The notes: generated from the sequence alone by a model not told the origin. Shown: positions 38,434 to 46,239, counted from the stretch's first letter. The stretch: 64,000 nucleotides of DNA from Leptolyngbya ohadii IS1 (GCF_002215035.1 NZ_NKFP01000006.1:1438530-1502529), one strand, 5' to 3'. Program-made: numbers and translations.

Positions 38434-39357
38434 TTACGGTAGCTCTGGGCGGAATTCACCCTGCTGGAATTGCCTCCAGGCATCCTGCAATGCGGCAGGA
38501 GCAGCATTAGTCGTATCGTAAACCGCAATCACGTTTGTCAGATTTCGCCCGGCTGGATACAAAACGCTGCCTAGGCTTGCCAATGCCACAGAAGCACCCC
38601 CGTCTAAATTCATTGCCTGATACGCTCCGATATCGCGCATGACTTCTGCTGCCCCTTGCAGCGATACCGTGTCAATGAACGTCACCATTAACAGTTGCTT
38701 TCCATCCTGAGAAAACCCGATCGCCGAACGAGCCGCAGGCGTTTGAGGGTTAACCAAATGAGCAGTGGTAAAGCCTTCAGCCCGAACGCTTTCAGCCGTA
38801 ACCGAGACTCGTCCATTCGTCACCAACCGAGGACCACAGGTGATCGAGAACCAGTACTGGCTCCACTCCCGCGATCGCTCCTCCAGGTTAGGCGTGATCA
38901 TTTCGGGCTGGTTGTTCTGCCGTAGGCTAAGGGTTGTACCGCGTCTTTCCCAGGCACGGTAGCGCAGGAATCGACCTCCAGCAACCATATTGCCCATTAC
39001 TTCCCGGTGTGCCGCTGCCGTGTTGAAGAACGTCCCATTCGCAACCACAGCAGCTTGTAATCGCCTGACCATTTGTGGAAATGGCTCGTCCCCGTAGGTT
39101 CGCTCGGCGCTATTCGCTTGGGGAGCGTTATTGGCTAAGCCGATCGTGACCAGGGTTTGCGGATGACTCAGATCGACGCGGGTTTGATAGAACGCAATGC
39201 CTCGCAGCGAGCGCTGAGTGGTTTGAACCGGAGCATTTGCCTGGGCGATCGCCGTTTTTGTCATTGAAAATCCCGTCGCTAATGCCGCACCTCCCAAGCG
39301 GAGGAAGGACCTCCTCGATCGCTTGAAGCGTGGATAGATAGGAATCGGAGACAGCAT
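38434..39357 (-). CDS. Secreted phosphodiester glycosidase-like (NAGPA/DUF2233) protein
   Basis: About 307 aa from ATG 39357. A twin-arginine signal (RRSFLRLGGAALA) exports it folded. Body motifs VVANGTFFNTAAAHREVMG, SITCGPRLVTNGRV and MNLDGGASVALASLG match the phosphodiester glycosidase (NAGPA) family, which removes sugars linked through phosphodiesters. Periplasmic action is inferred. Confidence 0.83.
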   Translation of the reverse strand: MLSPIPIYPRFKRSRRSFLRLGGAALATGFSMTKTAIAQANAPVQTTQRSLRGIAFYQTRVDLSHPQTLVTIGLANNAPQANSAERTYGDEPFPQMVRRLQAAVVANGTFFNTAAAHREVMGNMVAGGRFLRYRAWERRGTTLSLRQNNQPEMITPNLEERSREWSQYWFSITCGPRLVTNGRVSVTAESVRAEGFTTAHLVNPQTPAARSAIGFSQDGKQLLMVTFIDTVSLQGAAEVMRDIGAYQAMNLDGGASVALASLGSVLYPAGRNLTNVIAVYDTTNAAPAALQDAWRQFQQGEFRPELP

Positions 39358-39566
39358 CAGCACTGACCACTCTCAGTTCAGCAATGCAAATCATGGTATC
39401 GATCTTGGCTGAAGGGGGCAAGCCCGCAAGCAGTATCGCTCAGTCCTCTGCACCAGGACGATCGGACGGAGTTCGAGGCTTTTGTAGAATCTGCCATATC
39501 TTGTCCTCGGCAATAAGAAACCGACATGAACGATCGCGCCAATGAATGGGAGCAAACTGTTCTCAA

Positions 39567-39968
39567 TTAACCAGCTATATCAATACTGAGCGGAACGATT
39601 TCCCCAGTCGTTGTCCAGCCTAACCACATTGGTTGTTGCGATCGAATGAGTTGACCTGTCATGGCACATCGTTCCTCTTGCTGGGCAGTTGCCGCGATCG
39701 TTGCTCGAATATCCGACTTGGATAACAGCGGGGGATGGGAGGGCACTTGCCTGTTCTCAGCAGCAAATGATTCTCCCTGAGAGAGGCAACGCCAATGCCC
39801 CTCATTGGGTATCGTCTGCTGCTCCACAAATTGCCAGAGAATCTTGCGGATGAGGGTTTGATACCCCTGCTCCCCCGACATCTGCCGCAATCGCTCCTTG
39901 AGTTCAAATTCCAGTCGGATACTGGTGACTTGCATTTCCGAAGTGCGACCTCGTTTGCTTGTATCCAT
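39567..39968 (-). CDS. Ribbon-helix-helix-type DNA-binding protein
   Basis: 133 aa. SEMQVTSIRLEFELKERLRQ followed by a short turn and IRKILWQFVEQQ is a typical RHH N-terminal domain (strand, helix, helix) of plasmid or phage regulators. The C-terminal half is unique. An 18-bp palindrome of TGTAGTAT half-sites sits about 40 bp upstream of its start, suggesting autoregulation. The same half-sites recur in front of the tRNA array. Confidence 0.68.
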   Translation of the reverse strand: MDTSKRGRTSEMQVTSIRLEFELKERLRQMSGEQGYQTLIRKILWQFVEQQTIPNEGHWRCLSQGESFAAENRQVPSHPPLLSKSDIRATIAATAQQEERCAMTGQLIRSQQPMWLGWTTTGEIVPLSIDIAG

Positions 39969-40009
39969 CACCGGACATCCTTAAATTTCAACTGAGGGTG
40001 GACAACCTA

Positions 40010-40060
40010 ATACTACAAGTGTAGTATGTAAACAGCCAAAATTGTAATACAAATACTACA
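40010..40060. promoter_or_regulatory. Palindromic operator (ATACTACA-AG-TGTAGTAT) plus a third half-site
   Basis: Perfect 8-2-8 palindrome at 40010-40027 and another ATACTACA at 40053-40060. It lies between the divergent RHH gene and the genes leading to the tRNA array. Confidence 0.65.
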
Positions 40061-40067
40061 GCCTTCC

Positions 40068-40283
40068 ATGATACGCCTCCTTCTTACCTCCTCCAGCATC
40101 ATGCAGTGCCGACCTCAACAAGGTTTAGGCAGAGCAGTGGTGCTGTGTGCGTTTGCGGAGGCGTATCGGTTTGACGGCGGTAAATCCGTCAGTGAAAGCA
40201 TTCATAGCTTTATTGCCGGATGGCTGAATCCGGATCAATCCATGAGCAGCGGGAGGTGCAGGGTAGTCCTGACACCGACATAG
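40068..40283 (+). CDS. Possible small protein, doubtful
   Basis: 71-aa open frame starting eight bases after the last operator half-site, with no recognised motif (MIRLLLTSSSIMQCRPQQGL). No clear ribosome-binding site. It may instead be leader sequence of the HNH gene. Confidence 0.25.
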   Translation: MIRLLLTSSSIMQCRPQQGLGRAVVLCAFAEAYRFDGGKSVSESIHSFIAGWLNPDQSMSSGRCRVVLTPT

Positions 40284-40360
40284 GGAGAAACTCTATCCAC
40301 TTTCCCCAACCCCCGCTCCTGGTGTTCAGAGGCGGGGATTCTTTTTTGAGGAGAAAAGTT

Positions 40361-40891
40361 ATGCAAACCCAGCAGCGACAGAAGATTCCAATACTCCAGA
40401 ACCAGGTTGTGGTGTTCTCAAAAAACTACCTGCCCCTGGCACGAATCAACATTAAGCGGGCGATCGTTTTACTGGTTACCGGACAGGCAGAGACTCTGGA
40501 ATTCAGCAGCACTCAACAGTGGGAAGTCCGGTCTGCTAGCGTGGTTCTCCAAATTCCGGAGCATATCCGCTTAACGAGCGGCAACCCGGAGCGATACTGG
40601 AAATCCCCTGCCGTCAACCGTCGAGAAGTCTTCCGGCGCGATGGTCACACCTGTCAATACTGTGGCAGCACCAAGCATCTGACGCTGGATCACGTCATTC
40701 CCCGCTCGAAGGGCGGCACCCATACCTGGGACAACGTTGTAACCGCTTGTGAACAGTGCAATTCTGCGAAGGGCGATCGTCTCTTACATGAAATCCCCAT
40801 GACGCTGAGAACGAAACCCAAAGCACCGATTCACCCAGCCATTGCCTTTGCCGAGCAGTTCTGGAAAGAACAGCAAACGATCGAGACCTGA
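40361..40891 (+). CDS. HNH endonuclease
   Basis: 176 aa from ATG 40361 (GAGGAGAAAAGTT upstream). The HNH module is complete: CQYCGSTKHLTLDHVIPRSK, then W-NVVTACEQCNSAKG, with two CxxC zinc pairs. The N-terminal IPILQNQVVVFSKNYLPLAR is shared with cyanobacterial and phage HNH proteins of this size. First clear gene of the RHH-flanked operon that leads into the tRNA array. Confidence 0.88.
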   Translation: MQTQQRQKIPILQNQVVVFSKNYLPLARINIKRAIVLLVTGQAETLEFSSTQQWEVRSASVVLQIPEHIRLTSGNPERYWKSPAVNRREVFRRDGHTCQYCGSTKHLTLDHVIPRSKGGTHTWDNVVTACEQCNSAKGDRLLHEIPMTLRTKPKAPIHPAIAFAEQFWKEQQTIET

Positions 40892-40918
40892 CCCCTACCT
40901 GGAAAGGAGACCAGACCG

Positions 40919-41311
40919 ATGTTAAAGCTCACCTACACCGAAGTGGGACTGTGGATGGAGCGGACGATGATCACGCCGGAACAGCTAATGCAGGAGCGAG
41001 TCGTGCTGGCAATGCGGTTAGGGCAACCGCTCTATCTTGAATCGGGTCGCGCCTCCTTTCTGCTGCCTGCCGATGTGCCGGAACTAGAGCAACTGGAGTG
41101 GACACTGCGGCAAGAGTGCAGTCCTACCGTAACCGTGATGCCGGTCGATGAGGCGTTTGTCGAGGTGGCAATGAGCGGATGCTGGGTAGCGCAAGACCGA
41201 GAAGCCCATGCCGGAATGTTTTTGACCGTGATGAGCGATCGTGCCGAGTTCTTCCTCTACAAACTGTGGCAGATGACTGAGGCGCAGATTTCATCATTGG
41301 CATCAGGGTGA
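40919..41311 (+). CDS. Conserved-looking hypothetical protein
   Basis: 130 aa, not recognised. Good start context (GGAAAGGAGACCAGACCG before ATG 40919). Opens with LKLTYTEVGLWMERT. Begins 27 bases after the HNH gene, so probably co-transcribed. Confidence 0.6.
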   Translation: MLKLTYTEVGLWMERTMITPEQLMQERVVLAMRLGQPLYLESGRASFLLPADVPELEQLEWTLRQECSPTVTVMPVDEAFVEVAMSGCWVAQDREAHAGMFLTVMSDRAEFFLYKLWQMTEAQISSLASG

Positions 41312-41387
41312 AGCCAGCTAAAAGAGGGCAATCCAGGACTTATTTCACCGTTGTCCTCTCCTCGATAAAACCAACCTCAAAAAAAGT

Positions 41388-41436
41388 TGTAGTATGCCCT
41401 TGACGGTTTGTAGTATGTATATTACATTTGTAGTAT
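41388..41436. promoter_or_regulatory. Three direct TGTAGTAT sites, 20-21 bp apart
   Basis: TGTAGTAT at 41388, 41409 and 41429: same half-site as the palindrome upstream of the RHH gene, phased by two helical turns. Located just upstream of the small gene that precedes the tRNA array. Confidence 0.65.
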
Positions 41437-41473
41437 GAGGTGAGACACAGAACAACCGAAAGGAGCTAATCCC

Positions 41474-41692
41474 ATGAATACTCGCTCCCTCCCGAATATC
41501 GGTCTTTTCTCGAAGCGGCTAGCGTTCCTGAAAACGTTCTTCCCCAGTGCAACTGCACCCCTTCGAGACCAACCCTTTGATTTGGAACATCAATCCGATC
41601 GCACCTTAAAACACGATCGCAACTCAAAACAAATTGAGGTTCTTCGCCATCTAGAGCAAACCTATCGTCTGGAACGGCGTAACTTCCTCTAG
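41474..41692 (+). CDS. Small protein at the head of the tRNA array
   Basis: 72 aa, not recognised; basic, with LEQTYRLERRNFL at the end. AAAGGAGCTAATCCC gives a strong ribosome-binding site. It starts 38 bases after the triple operator and ends 67 bases before the first array tRNA, so the array may be read from this promoter. Confidence 0.6.
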   Translation: MNTRSLPNIGLFSKRLAFLKTFFPSATAPLRDQPFDLEHQSDRTLKHDRNSKQIEVLRHLEQTYRLERRNFL

Positions 41693-41758
41693 TTTCTGCA
41701 ATCACTGCTGCTAAACTCAGCACTTCCGAACCTTGAAAACTGCATAAATGCCACTTTT

Positions 41759-41834
41759 GGGGGTGTAGCTTAGCCCGGTTCAAAGCATCTTCCTGTCGAG
41801 AAGACGATCGTGGGTTCAAATCCCATCACTCCCG
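41759..41834 (+). tRNA. tRNA-Asp(GTC)
   Basis: Acceptor GGGGGTG/CACTCCC, anticodon loop CTGTCGA, discriminator G as expected for Asp. First tRNA of the array. Confidence 0.9.
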
Positions 41835-41840
41835 CCTTGT

Positions 41841-41914
41841 AGCATCGTGGACGAATAGACAAGTCGCTCTGATTCTCAGTCAGAGAGAAGCGGGTGCAAC
41901 TCCCGTCGATGCTC
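41841..41914 (+). tRNA. tRNA-Glu(CTC)
   Basis: Acceptor AGCATCG/CGATGCT, anticodon loop TTCTCAG, encoded CCA. The T-loop is atypical (TGCAACT) and the discriminator is C, so identity is less secure. Confidence 0.7.
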
Positions 41915-41919
41915 CCAAT

Positions 41920-41992
41920 GAGGATGTTGCTCAGTGGACAGAGCACCTGTTTCCGAGGCAGGACATCACAGGTTCGATTCCTGTCATCCTCG
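41920..41992 (+). tRNA. tRNA-Arg(CCG)
   Basis: Acceptor GAGGATG/CATCCTC, anticodon loop TTCCGAG, T-arm GGTTCGATTCC, discriminator G. Confidence 0.88.
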
Positions 41993-41997
41993 CTCGT

Positions 41998-42078
41998 GGG
42001 GACGCGAATGGATTTCATCTGCTCTGAAACCCACAAGCGGACGGTTGCAGAACTGGGGTTCGATTCCCCACGTCTCCA
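41998..42078 (+). tRNA. Aberrant tRNA-like gene, tmRNA-like 5' half, G3-T70 pair
   Basis: Acceptor GGGGACG/CGTCTCC with a G3-T70 wobble (the alanine identity pair), perfect T-arm, discriminator A and encoded CCA. No D-stem can be drawn; CGAATGGATTTCA resembles a tmRNA D-loop. TCTGC and GCAGA pair around a 24-nt loop instead of a normal anticodon arm. No canonical anticodon is assignable. Confidence 0.6.
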
Positions 42079-42084
42079 CCACAT

Positions 42085-42157
42085 CTCCAGGATGCCGAAT
42101 GGGAAGGCGTTGGTCTGCAAAACCGACTATTCGTGGGTTCAATCCCCACCCTGGAGT
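42085..42157 (+). tRNA. tRNA-Cys(GCA), array copy
   Basis: Acceptor CTCCAGG/CCTGGAG, loop CTGCAAA, discriminator T, encoded CCA. Its anticodon-arm sequence differs from the chromosomal tRNA-Cys, so the CAST guide does not match it fully. Confidence 0.93.
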
Positions 42158-42163
42158 CCAATC

Positions 42164-42240
42164 GTTGCAGTGTCACCTAATGGTTAAGGTCCTCGGCTCA
42201 TAACCGAGTTTATGTGGGTTCAATTCCCACCACTGCAACC
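42164..42240 (+). tRNA. tRNA-Met(CAT)
   Basis: Acceptor GTTGCAG/CTGCAAC, loop CTCATAA. Discriminator C is unusual. It could instead be an Ile tRNA with a modified C34. Confidence 0.82.
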
Positions 42241-42242
42241 CT

Positions 42243-42313
42243 GCACAGATGGTGTAACGGCAGCACAAGGGTCTCCAAAGCCTTTTGTCCGGGTTCAAAT
42301 CCTGGTCTGTGCG
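42243..42313 (+). tRNA. tRNA-Trp(CCA)
   Basis: Acceptor GCACAGA/TCTGTGC, anticodon loop CTCCAAA, discriminator G as for Trp. The anticodon stem has two wobble pairs. Confidence 0.82.
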
Positions 42314-42319
42314 TTCTAC

Positions 42320-42397
42320 GGTGTGCCCTCATCCGAGAAGCCTACATACTGGTCACTCGCCTGAAAAGCGAAGTAGGTTCGACTCCTACAGCCTCCG
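42320..42397 (+). tRNA. Degenerate tRNA-Phe-like(GAA)
   Basis: T-arm GTAGG/CCTAC, loop CTGAAAA with a four-pair stem, and GCCA at the 3' end are good. The 5' acceptor strand does not pair with AGCCTCC. Probably a broken copy, since a second tRNA-Phe follows in the array. Confidence 0.5.
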
Positions 42398-42477
42398 CCA
42401 CTTATTCGCGAGAACAGCCAAATGGAGGCTGAAAAAACAGCTTCTCAAACTTGCACGCTGTAGAAATCTCAAAACTT

Positions 42478-42551
42478 GGTGCCGTAGGCAAATTGGTAAA
42501 GCCACAGGTCTTTCAATCCTGCGTTTGCGGGTTCAACTCCCGTCGGCACTG
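42478..42551 (+). tRNA. tRNA-Glu(TTC)
   Basis: Acceptor GGTGCCG/CGGCACT, D-arm GGCAAATTGGTAAAGCC, loop CTTTCAA, discriminator G, encoded CCA. Confidence 0.88.
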
Positions 42552-42588
42552 CCAAACTTGCTCAAACATGAGCAACCCAAACAAGCAT

Positions 42589-42670
42589 AGGTCGGCTCTC
42601 CTATCAGTGTGGGCAACTGTCTGTAAAACAGCCGCTTCTTGCGTTGCAGGTGCGACTCCTGCCCGACCTA
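42589..42670 (+). tRNA. tRNA-Tyr(GTA)
   Basis: Acceptor AGGTCGG/CCGACCT, loop CTGTAAA, long variable arm as expected for bacterial Tyr, discriminator A, encoded CCA. Confidence 0.92.
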
Positions 42671-42678
42671 CCAGTCAT

Positions 42679-42760
42679 GGAGAGTAAACCAATGAGGCAA
42701 TTGGCACTGTTTGCTAAACAGATGGATGAACAATTGTGGTTCGAGTCCACTGCTCTGTGC
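42679..42760 (+). tRNA. tRNA-Ser(GCT), weak acceptor stem
   Basis: Anticodon loop TTGCTAA, variable arm about 15 nt, T-arm GGTTCGAGTCC. The acceptor pairs only with mismatches (GGAGAG against CTCTGT), so ends are approximate. Confidence 0.65.
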
Positions 42761-42857
42761 GACACGAGGTTACTCGTGGGGAGTGGTTGCCCAAGCAACT
42801 CAGGTTAGCGTTCAAACCTGTTCTCATGTCCTCCATGCGTTGTTGGTAACAACAGGG
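42761..42857. other. tRNA-remnant region and 5' exon of the group II intron
   Basis: Contains a T-arm-like hairpin (CAGGTT...AACCTG), a hairpin GTTGCCCAAGCAAC and TCCTCCA, but no complete cloverleaf. A hairpin GTTGTTGGTAACAAC ends four bases before the intron start. Confidence 0.4.
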
Positions 42858-45158
42858 TGTGAAGCAGAGGATAAATGTCTAAGGAGAGTCTAACCTCAAG
42901 ACAAACCGGGCTAGGGAAAGGTCGGTATGGCTAGCGAAAGCGAACCTTCGTTTTTAAGCTTCGTTAAGGACAGCACCTCCATGAGGATGAAAAAGGAGGG
43001 AAAAGCTGCTCTGAATGGAGAGATAGAGCACTCGCCATTAAGAACGCCTTGCAGCCGGAGCAGAGAAGGAGCCTAACCCGACCGCAACTCCTACGAGTGA
43101 AACGTGCTAAGCCCAATGAGGTCTGTCATTGACAGTAAGCAAGCCGCAAGGCAAGCCCAACTCCTCAGTGGGTAAAGGATGGACAAAAAGCGAATGCTGT
43201 TAGCCGAAAGGCAAAGAGGAAACAGGATTTGTCCCTGATAACTCGACAGATAGGGCAATACCCAATCCAAAAGGATGCTGACTTGTCCAGGTGAAGTTCC
43301 ACGAAAACCTGATGAAAGGTCTAGTGAATTCATAGGAAGAGTTAGATGCAAGCACTAAGCTCCGCAAACGTAACTATGAAGACCCCAATAGACTGGCATT
43401 CCACAAACTGGAAGAAGGTCTATCGTTTGGTTAACAACCTCAAACGCAGAATTTTTCGTGCCGCTAAGAAGGGCAACTTGAAAAAGGTTCGCTCACTGCA
43501 AAGGTTGATGTTGAGAAGCTATTCAAACGCTCTTGCAGCCGTAAGAAGAGTGACTCAACTGAATCAGGGGAAGAAAACTCCTGGAGTAGACAAAATGGTA
43601 GCACTCAAGCCAGAAGCAAGGGCTAAATTAGTCCAACAACTACTGAGCCACGAACCCTGGAAGGTGTTACCTGTCCGACGAATTTACATTCCAAAATCCA
43701 ATGGCAAGGAAAGACCACTCGGAATTCCTGTAATCAAAGATAGGGCAATGCAAGCTATTGTTCTAAACGCCCTCGAACCCTATTGGGAATCAAAATTTGA
43801 GGGAAGCAGTTACGGATTTCGTCCGGGTCGAAGCTGTCATGATGCAATCGAAGCGTGCTACAACTCTGCTAAGGCTGCTCCCAGGCAGAAGAAGAAGTGG
43901 GTTCTCGATGCAGATATCAAGGGCGCATTTGACAATATCTGCCACACGTACTTGATGAACCAACTGAAAGGCTTCCCAGCCAGGGAACTCGTCAGAAGTT
44001 GGCTTAGGGCAGGTGTGGTAGAAAACCTTGGAAATTACCACAAGGTGGGAGAATACACTCCAACCGAGCAAGGTACACCTCAAGGCGGTGTGGTGAGTCC
44101 AATTCTTGCCAACATTGCGTTACACGGAATGGAAGAAGTCTTGGGAATCAGATATAAGTTCCGCACTGACCGCCAAACCTTTGAACTTACCAGTGACCGT
44201 GCAATGGTGAGATATGCAGACGACTTCGTCGTTTTCTGCAAAACTAGAGAGAATGCCGAAGAGGTCAAGAAAATTCTAACTGAATGGCTAGCGATAAGAG
44301 GACTGATCTTCTCAGAAGATAAAACATCTATTCGGCAGCTAAAGGAAGGATTTGATTTTCTAGGTTTCAATGTCCGACACTATCCAGTCAAGGATAGAAG
44401 GTCAGGATATAAACTCCTAATTAAACCAAGCAAGAAATCGGTCACAAACCATAGAAAAAGGCTAAAAGCTGAATGGCTGAAACTACCAGGTCAAAACATC
44501 AACACGGTACTGCGGGTACTTAACCCAATCATTCGTGGATGGTGTAATTATTTCAAGCCTGCCGTTTCTGCCAAAGAGTTCGACAGTTTGGAGAAATACT
44601 TATATATCCGTAGTAAACGATGGGTATATAGGAATCATCGAAACAAAAGTCGAGCTTGGATAAAACAGCGCTATTATGCCAAATTCAAAAAGGGAAGTAA
44701 GAAGATCAGGTTTGGTGACGTAAAGACAGGACAGTATTTGCTCTACCATTCGGACTTCAAAATAGAACGTCACACTCCAGTTAAAGGCAATTACTCTCCG
44801 CTAGATCCTGATTTAAGAGGATACTGGCAATCAAGACAACTTGTGAAACAAGGAAAGTTAAGTAAGGACAAAGCCAGACTTGCGGAAACACAAGAATGGA
44901 GATGTCCAGTATGTAGGGAACCACTACTCAATGGTGAGGAATTACATAAACATCACAAAATCCTGAAATCACAAGGTGGTAGAGACAGCATCGATAATCT
45001 CATTGTGCTTCACCTTGTTTGCCACCAAAATGTCCACTTAAGGAATCGAAAAAAGCAGCTTTTAGTTGGTCAGGAACTTGCTTAAGCCGGATATGGCGAA
45101 AGTCATAAGTCCGGTTTTGAGGGGAGAGGGTTGTGGTGACATAACCTTCTTACCCGAC
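42858..45158 (+). mobile_element. Group II intron inserted in the tRNA array
   Basis: Begins GTGTG (group II 5' consensus) at 42858. A structured 5' region of about 490 nt precedes the maturase ORF. After the ORF, AGCCGGATATGGCGAAAG and TCATAAGTCCGGTTTTGAG form domain V, followed by a domain VI hairpin with a candidate branch A (GTGACATAACC) and an AC terminus near 45158. The tRNA array resumes at 45181. Exact exon boundaries are inferred. Confidence 0.85.
43346..45085 (+). CDS. ltrA: Group II intron reverse transcriptase/maturase with HNH endonuclease domain
   Basis: 579 aa. RT domain with YGFRPGRSCHDAIEA, DADIKGAFDNI, GTPQGGVVSPILANI and the catalytic YADDFV. Maturase X domain around 380-460 (NPIIRGWCNYFK). 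C-terminal HNH: CPVCREPLLNGEELHKHHK, SIDNLIVLHLVCHQNVH. It splices and mobilises the intron. All key motifs are intact, so the intron may be active. Confidence 0.95.
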   Translation: MQALSSANVTMKTPIDWHSTNWKKVYRLVNNLKRRIFRAAKKGNLKKVRSLQRLMLRSYSNALAAVRRVTQLNQGKKTPGVDKMVALKPEARAKLVQQLLSHEPWKVLPVRRIYIPKSNGKERPLGIPVIKDRAMQAIVLNALEPYWESKFEGSSYGFRPGRSCHDAIEACYNSAKAAPRQKKKWVLDADIKGAFDNICHTYLMNQLKGFPARELVRSWLRAGVVENLGNYHKVGEYTPTEQGTPQGGVVSPILANIALHGMEEVLGIRYKFRTDRQTFELTSDRAMVRYADDFVVFCKTRENAEEVKKILTEWLAIRGLIFSEDKTSIRQLKEGFDFLGFNVRHYPVKDRRSGYKLLIKPSKKSVTNHRKRLKAEWLKLPGQNINTVLRVLNPIIRGWCNYFKPAVSAKEFDSLEKYLYIRSKRWVYRNHRNKSRAWIKQRYYAKFKKGSKKIRFGDVKTGQYLLYHSDFKIERHTPVKGNYSPLDPDLRGYWQSRQLVKQGKLSKDKARLAETQEWRCPVCREPLLNGEELHKHHKILKSQGGRDSIDNLIVLHLVCHQNVHLRNRKKQLLVGQELA

Positions 45159-45180
45159 CCGCCTTGATTTTTACGGTTTT

Positions 45181-45254
45181 GAGAACGTGGTGTAACTGAA
45201 TAACATTTCAGGCTACGAACCTGAAGATTGGGAGTTTGAATCTCTCCGTTCTCG
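45181..45254 (+). tRNA. tRNA-Arg(ACG)
   Basis: Acceptor GAGAACG/CGTTCTC, loop CTACGAA with a perfect five-pair stem, discriminator G. First tRNA after the intron. Confidence 0.88.
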
Positions 45255-45262
45255 GCAAACAT

Positions 45263-45345
45263 GGAGGACACTGCTGAATGGTCGGCAACTGGTCTTGAAA
45301 ACCAGGGTGAGGTGACACTCAGGGGTTCGATTCCTCTGTCCTCCG
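45263..45345 (+). tRNA. tRNA-Ser(TGA)
   Basis: Acceptor GGAGGAC/GTCCTCC, loop CTTGAAA, long variable arm, discriminator G as for Ser. Confidence 0.93.
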
Positions 45346-45350
45346 CTTGT

Positions 45351-45423
45351 GGGAAGTTGGTGAAGCTGGTGCTCACGTGCCCCTGAAGAGGGTGAGAAGA
45401 CGGTTCAATTCTGTCACTTCCCA
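45351..45423 (+). tRNA. tRNA-Phe(GAA)
   Basis: Acceptor GGGAAGT/ACTTCCC, loop CTGAAGA, discriminator A. Confidence 0.88.
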
Positions 45424-45428
45424 CTCAT

Positions 45429-45500
<72 letters not shown>

Positions 45501-45508
45501 CCATTCAT

Positions 45509-45582
45509 TGCCGAGTGGACGAATCGGTAGAGTCACCTGTCTCTGAAACAGGAGTTTGTAGGTTCAAATCCTACCTCGGCAG
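45509..45582 (+). tRNA. tRNA-Gln(CTG)
   Basis: Acceptor TGCCGAG/CTCGGCA, loop CTCTGAA, discriminator G, encoded CCA. Confidence 0.93.
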
Positions 45583-45633
45583 CCATCTCTTAATTCATCA
45601 ACTTATTGATTCGCTATCTCTGAATTGATTTAT

Positions 45634-45706
45634 TGCCCTGTGGTGAAATTGGCATCCACGTCGCTCTTTGACAGCGAAGTTCCAGGTTCAAACCCTGGCA
45701 GGGCAG
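45634..45706 (+). tRNA. tRNA-Gln(TTG)
   Basis: Acceptor TGCCCTG/CAGGGCA, loop CTTTGAC, discriminator G. Confidence 0.93.
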
Positions 45707-45758
45707 TTGGGAGGTAAACAGTCGCCTGGGACAATCCCCTGTAAACCTCCCTTTCCTC

Positions 45759-45833
45759 ACTCCTGTAGCCCAATTGGAAGAGGCGGCTGTCTCAAAACCA
45801 GTCAAGGCGCAGGTTCAAATCCTGCCAGGAGTA
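45759..45833 (+). tRNA. tRNA-Leu(CAA) with short variable arm
   Basis: Acceptor ACTCCTG/CAGGAGT, loop CTCAAAA, discriminator A, encoded CCA. The variable region is only about 5 nt, although Leu tRNAs normally carry a long arm, and the D-arm is class-I-like. A hairpin remnant (GGGAGGTAAACAG, about 45709-45750) precedes it. Confidence 0.8.
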
Positions 45834-45841
45834 CCAAGCAT

Positions 45842-45914
45842 CGGGATGTAATTCAGGGGTCAGAAGCCTTGGTTTGGGACCAAGGAGTCGTGGGTTCAAA
45901 TCCTACCATCCCGA
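45842..45914 (+). tRNA. tRNA-Pro(TGG)
   Basis: Acceptor CGGGATG/CATCCCG, loop TTTGGGA, discriminator A, encoded CCA. Confidence 0.93.
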
Positions 45915-45920
45915 CCATTT

Positions 45921-45995
45921 GCCCTTGTGACGGAACTGGCAGACGTGCTGGCTTCAGAGACCAGATTTTTGTGGATTCAAATCCCACCAAGGGTA
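45921..45995 (+). tRNA. tRNA-Leu(CAG), Leu body with shortened variable arm
   Basis: Acceptor GCCCTTG/CAAGGGT, D-arm TGACGGAACTGGCAGACG of leucine type, loop TTCAGAG, discriminator A. Variable region about 6 nt (ATTTTT). Confidence 0.82.
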
Positions 45996-45999
45996 CTAC

Positions 46000-46073
46000 G
46001 CTCCTGTGACGGAATCGGAAGACGTGCCAGGTCGAGAGCCTGGATTGTGCAGGTTCAAATCCTGTCGGGAGTA
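46000..46073 (+). tRNA. tRNA-Leu(GAG), Leu body with shortened variable arm and C33
   Basis: Acceptor GCTCCTG/CGGGAGT, leucine-type D-arm, loop TCGAGAG (C at 33 instead of U), variable region about 6 nt, discriminator A, encoded CCA. Confidence 0.8.
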
Positions 46074-46079
46074 CCATCT

Positions 46080-46154
46080 GTACCGGAGGCGGAAGTGGTG
46101 GACGCGCACGCCCGATAAGCGTGTTATTAGCAGGTTCAACTCCTACTCGGTGTA
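46080..46154 (+). tRNA. tRNA-Ile(GAT) on a Leu-like body, C33
   Basis: Acceptor GTACCGG/TCGGTGT with three wobble pairs, leucine-type D-arm (GGCGGAAGTGGTGGACG), loop CCGATAA (C33), variable region TTATTAG, discriminator A, encoded CCA. Could be a recoded leucine tRNA. Confidence 0.75.
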
Positions 46155-46162
46155 CCAAATAT

Positions 46163-46234
46163 CTGAGTGTGTTGCAGTGGGAGCACGTCGGTTCGGGGAA
46201 CCGGAGGTCGTAGGTTCAATCCCTACCACTCAGA
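46163..46234 (+). tRNA. tRNA-Pro(GGG)
   Basis: Acceptor CTGAGTG/CACTCAG, loop TCGGGGA (C33), discriminator A, encoded CCA. Confidence 0.85.
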
Positions 46235-46239
46235 CCATT

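Noticed and set aside
42761-42857. A Gly(CCC) or Pro tRNA split by the group II intron
   Set aside because: No anticodon arm with a seven-base loop and no matching acceptor halves across the intron could be drawn.
45709-45750. GGGAGGT...ACCTCCC hairpin as a tRNA gene
   Set aside because: Has an acceptor-like stem but no D-, anticodon or T-arm; noted only as a remnant.
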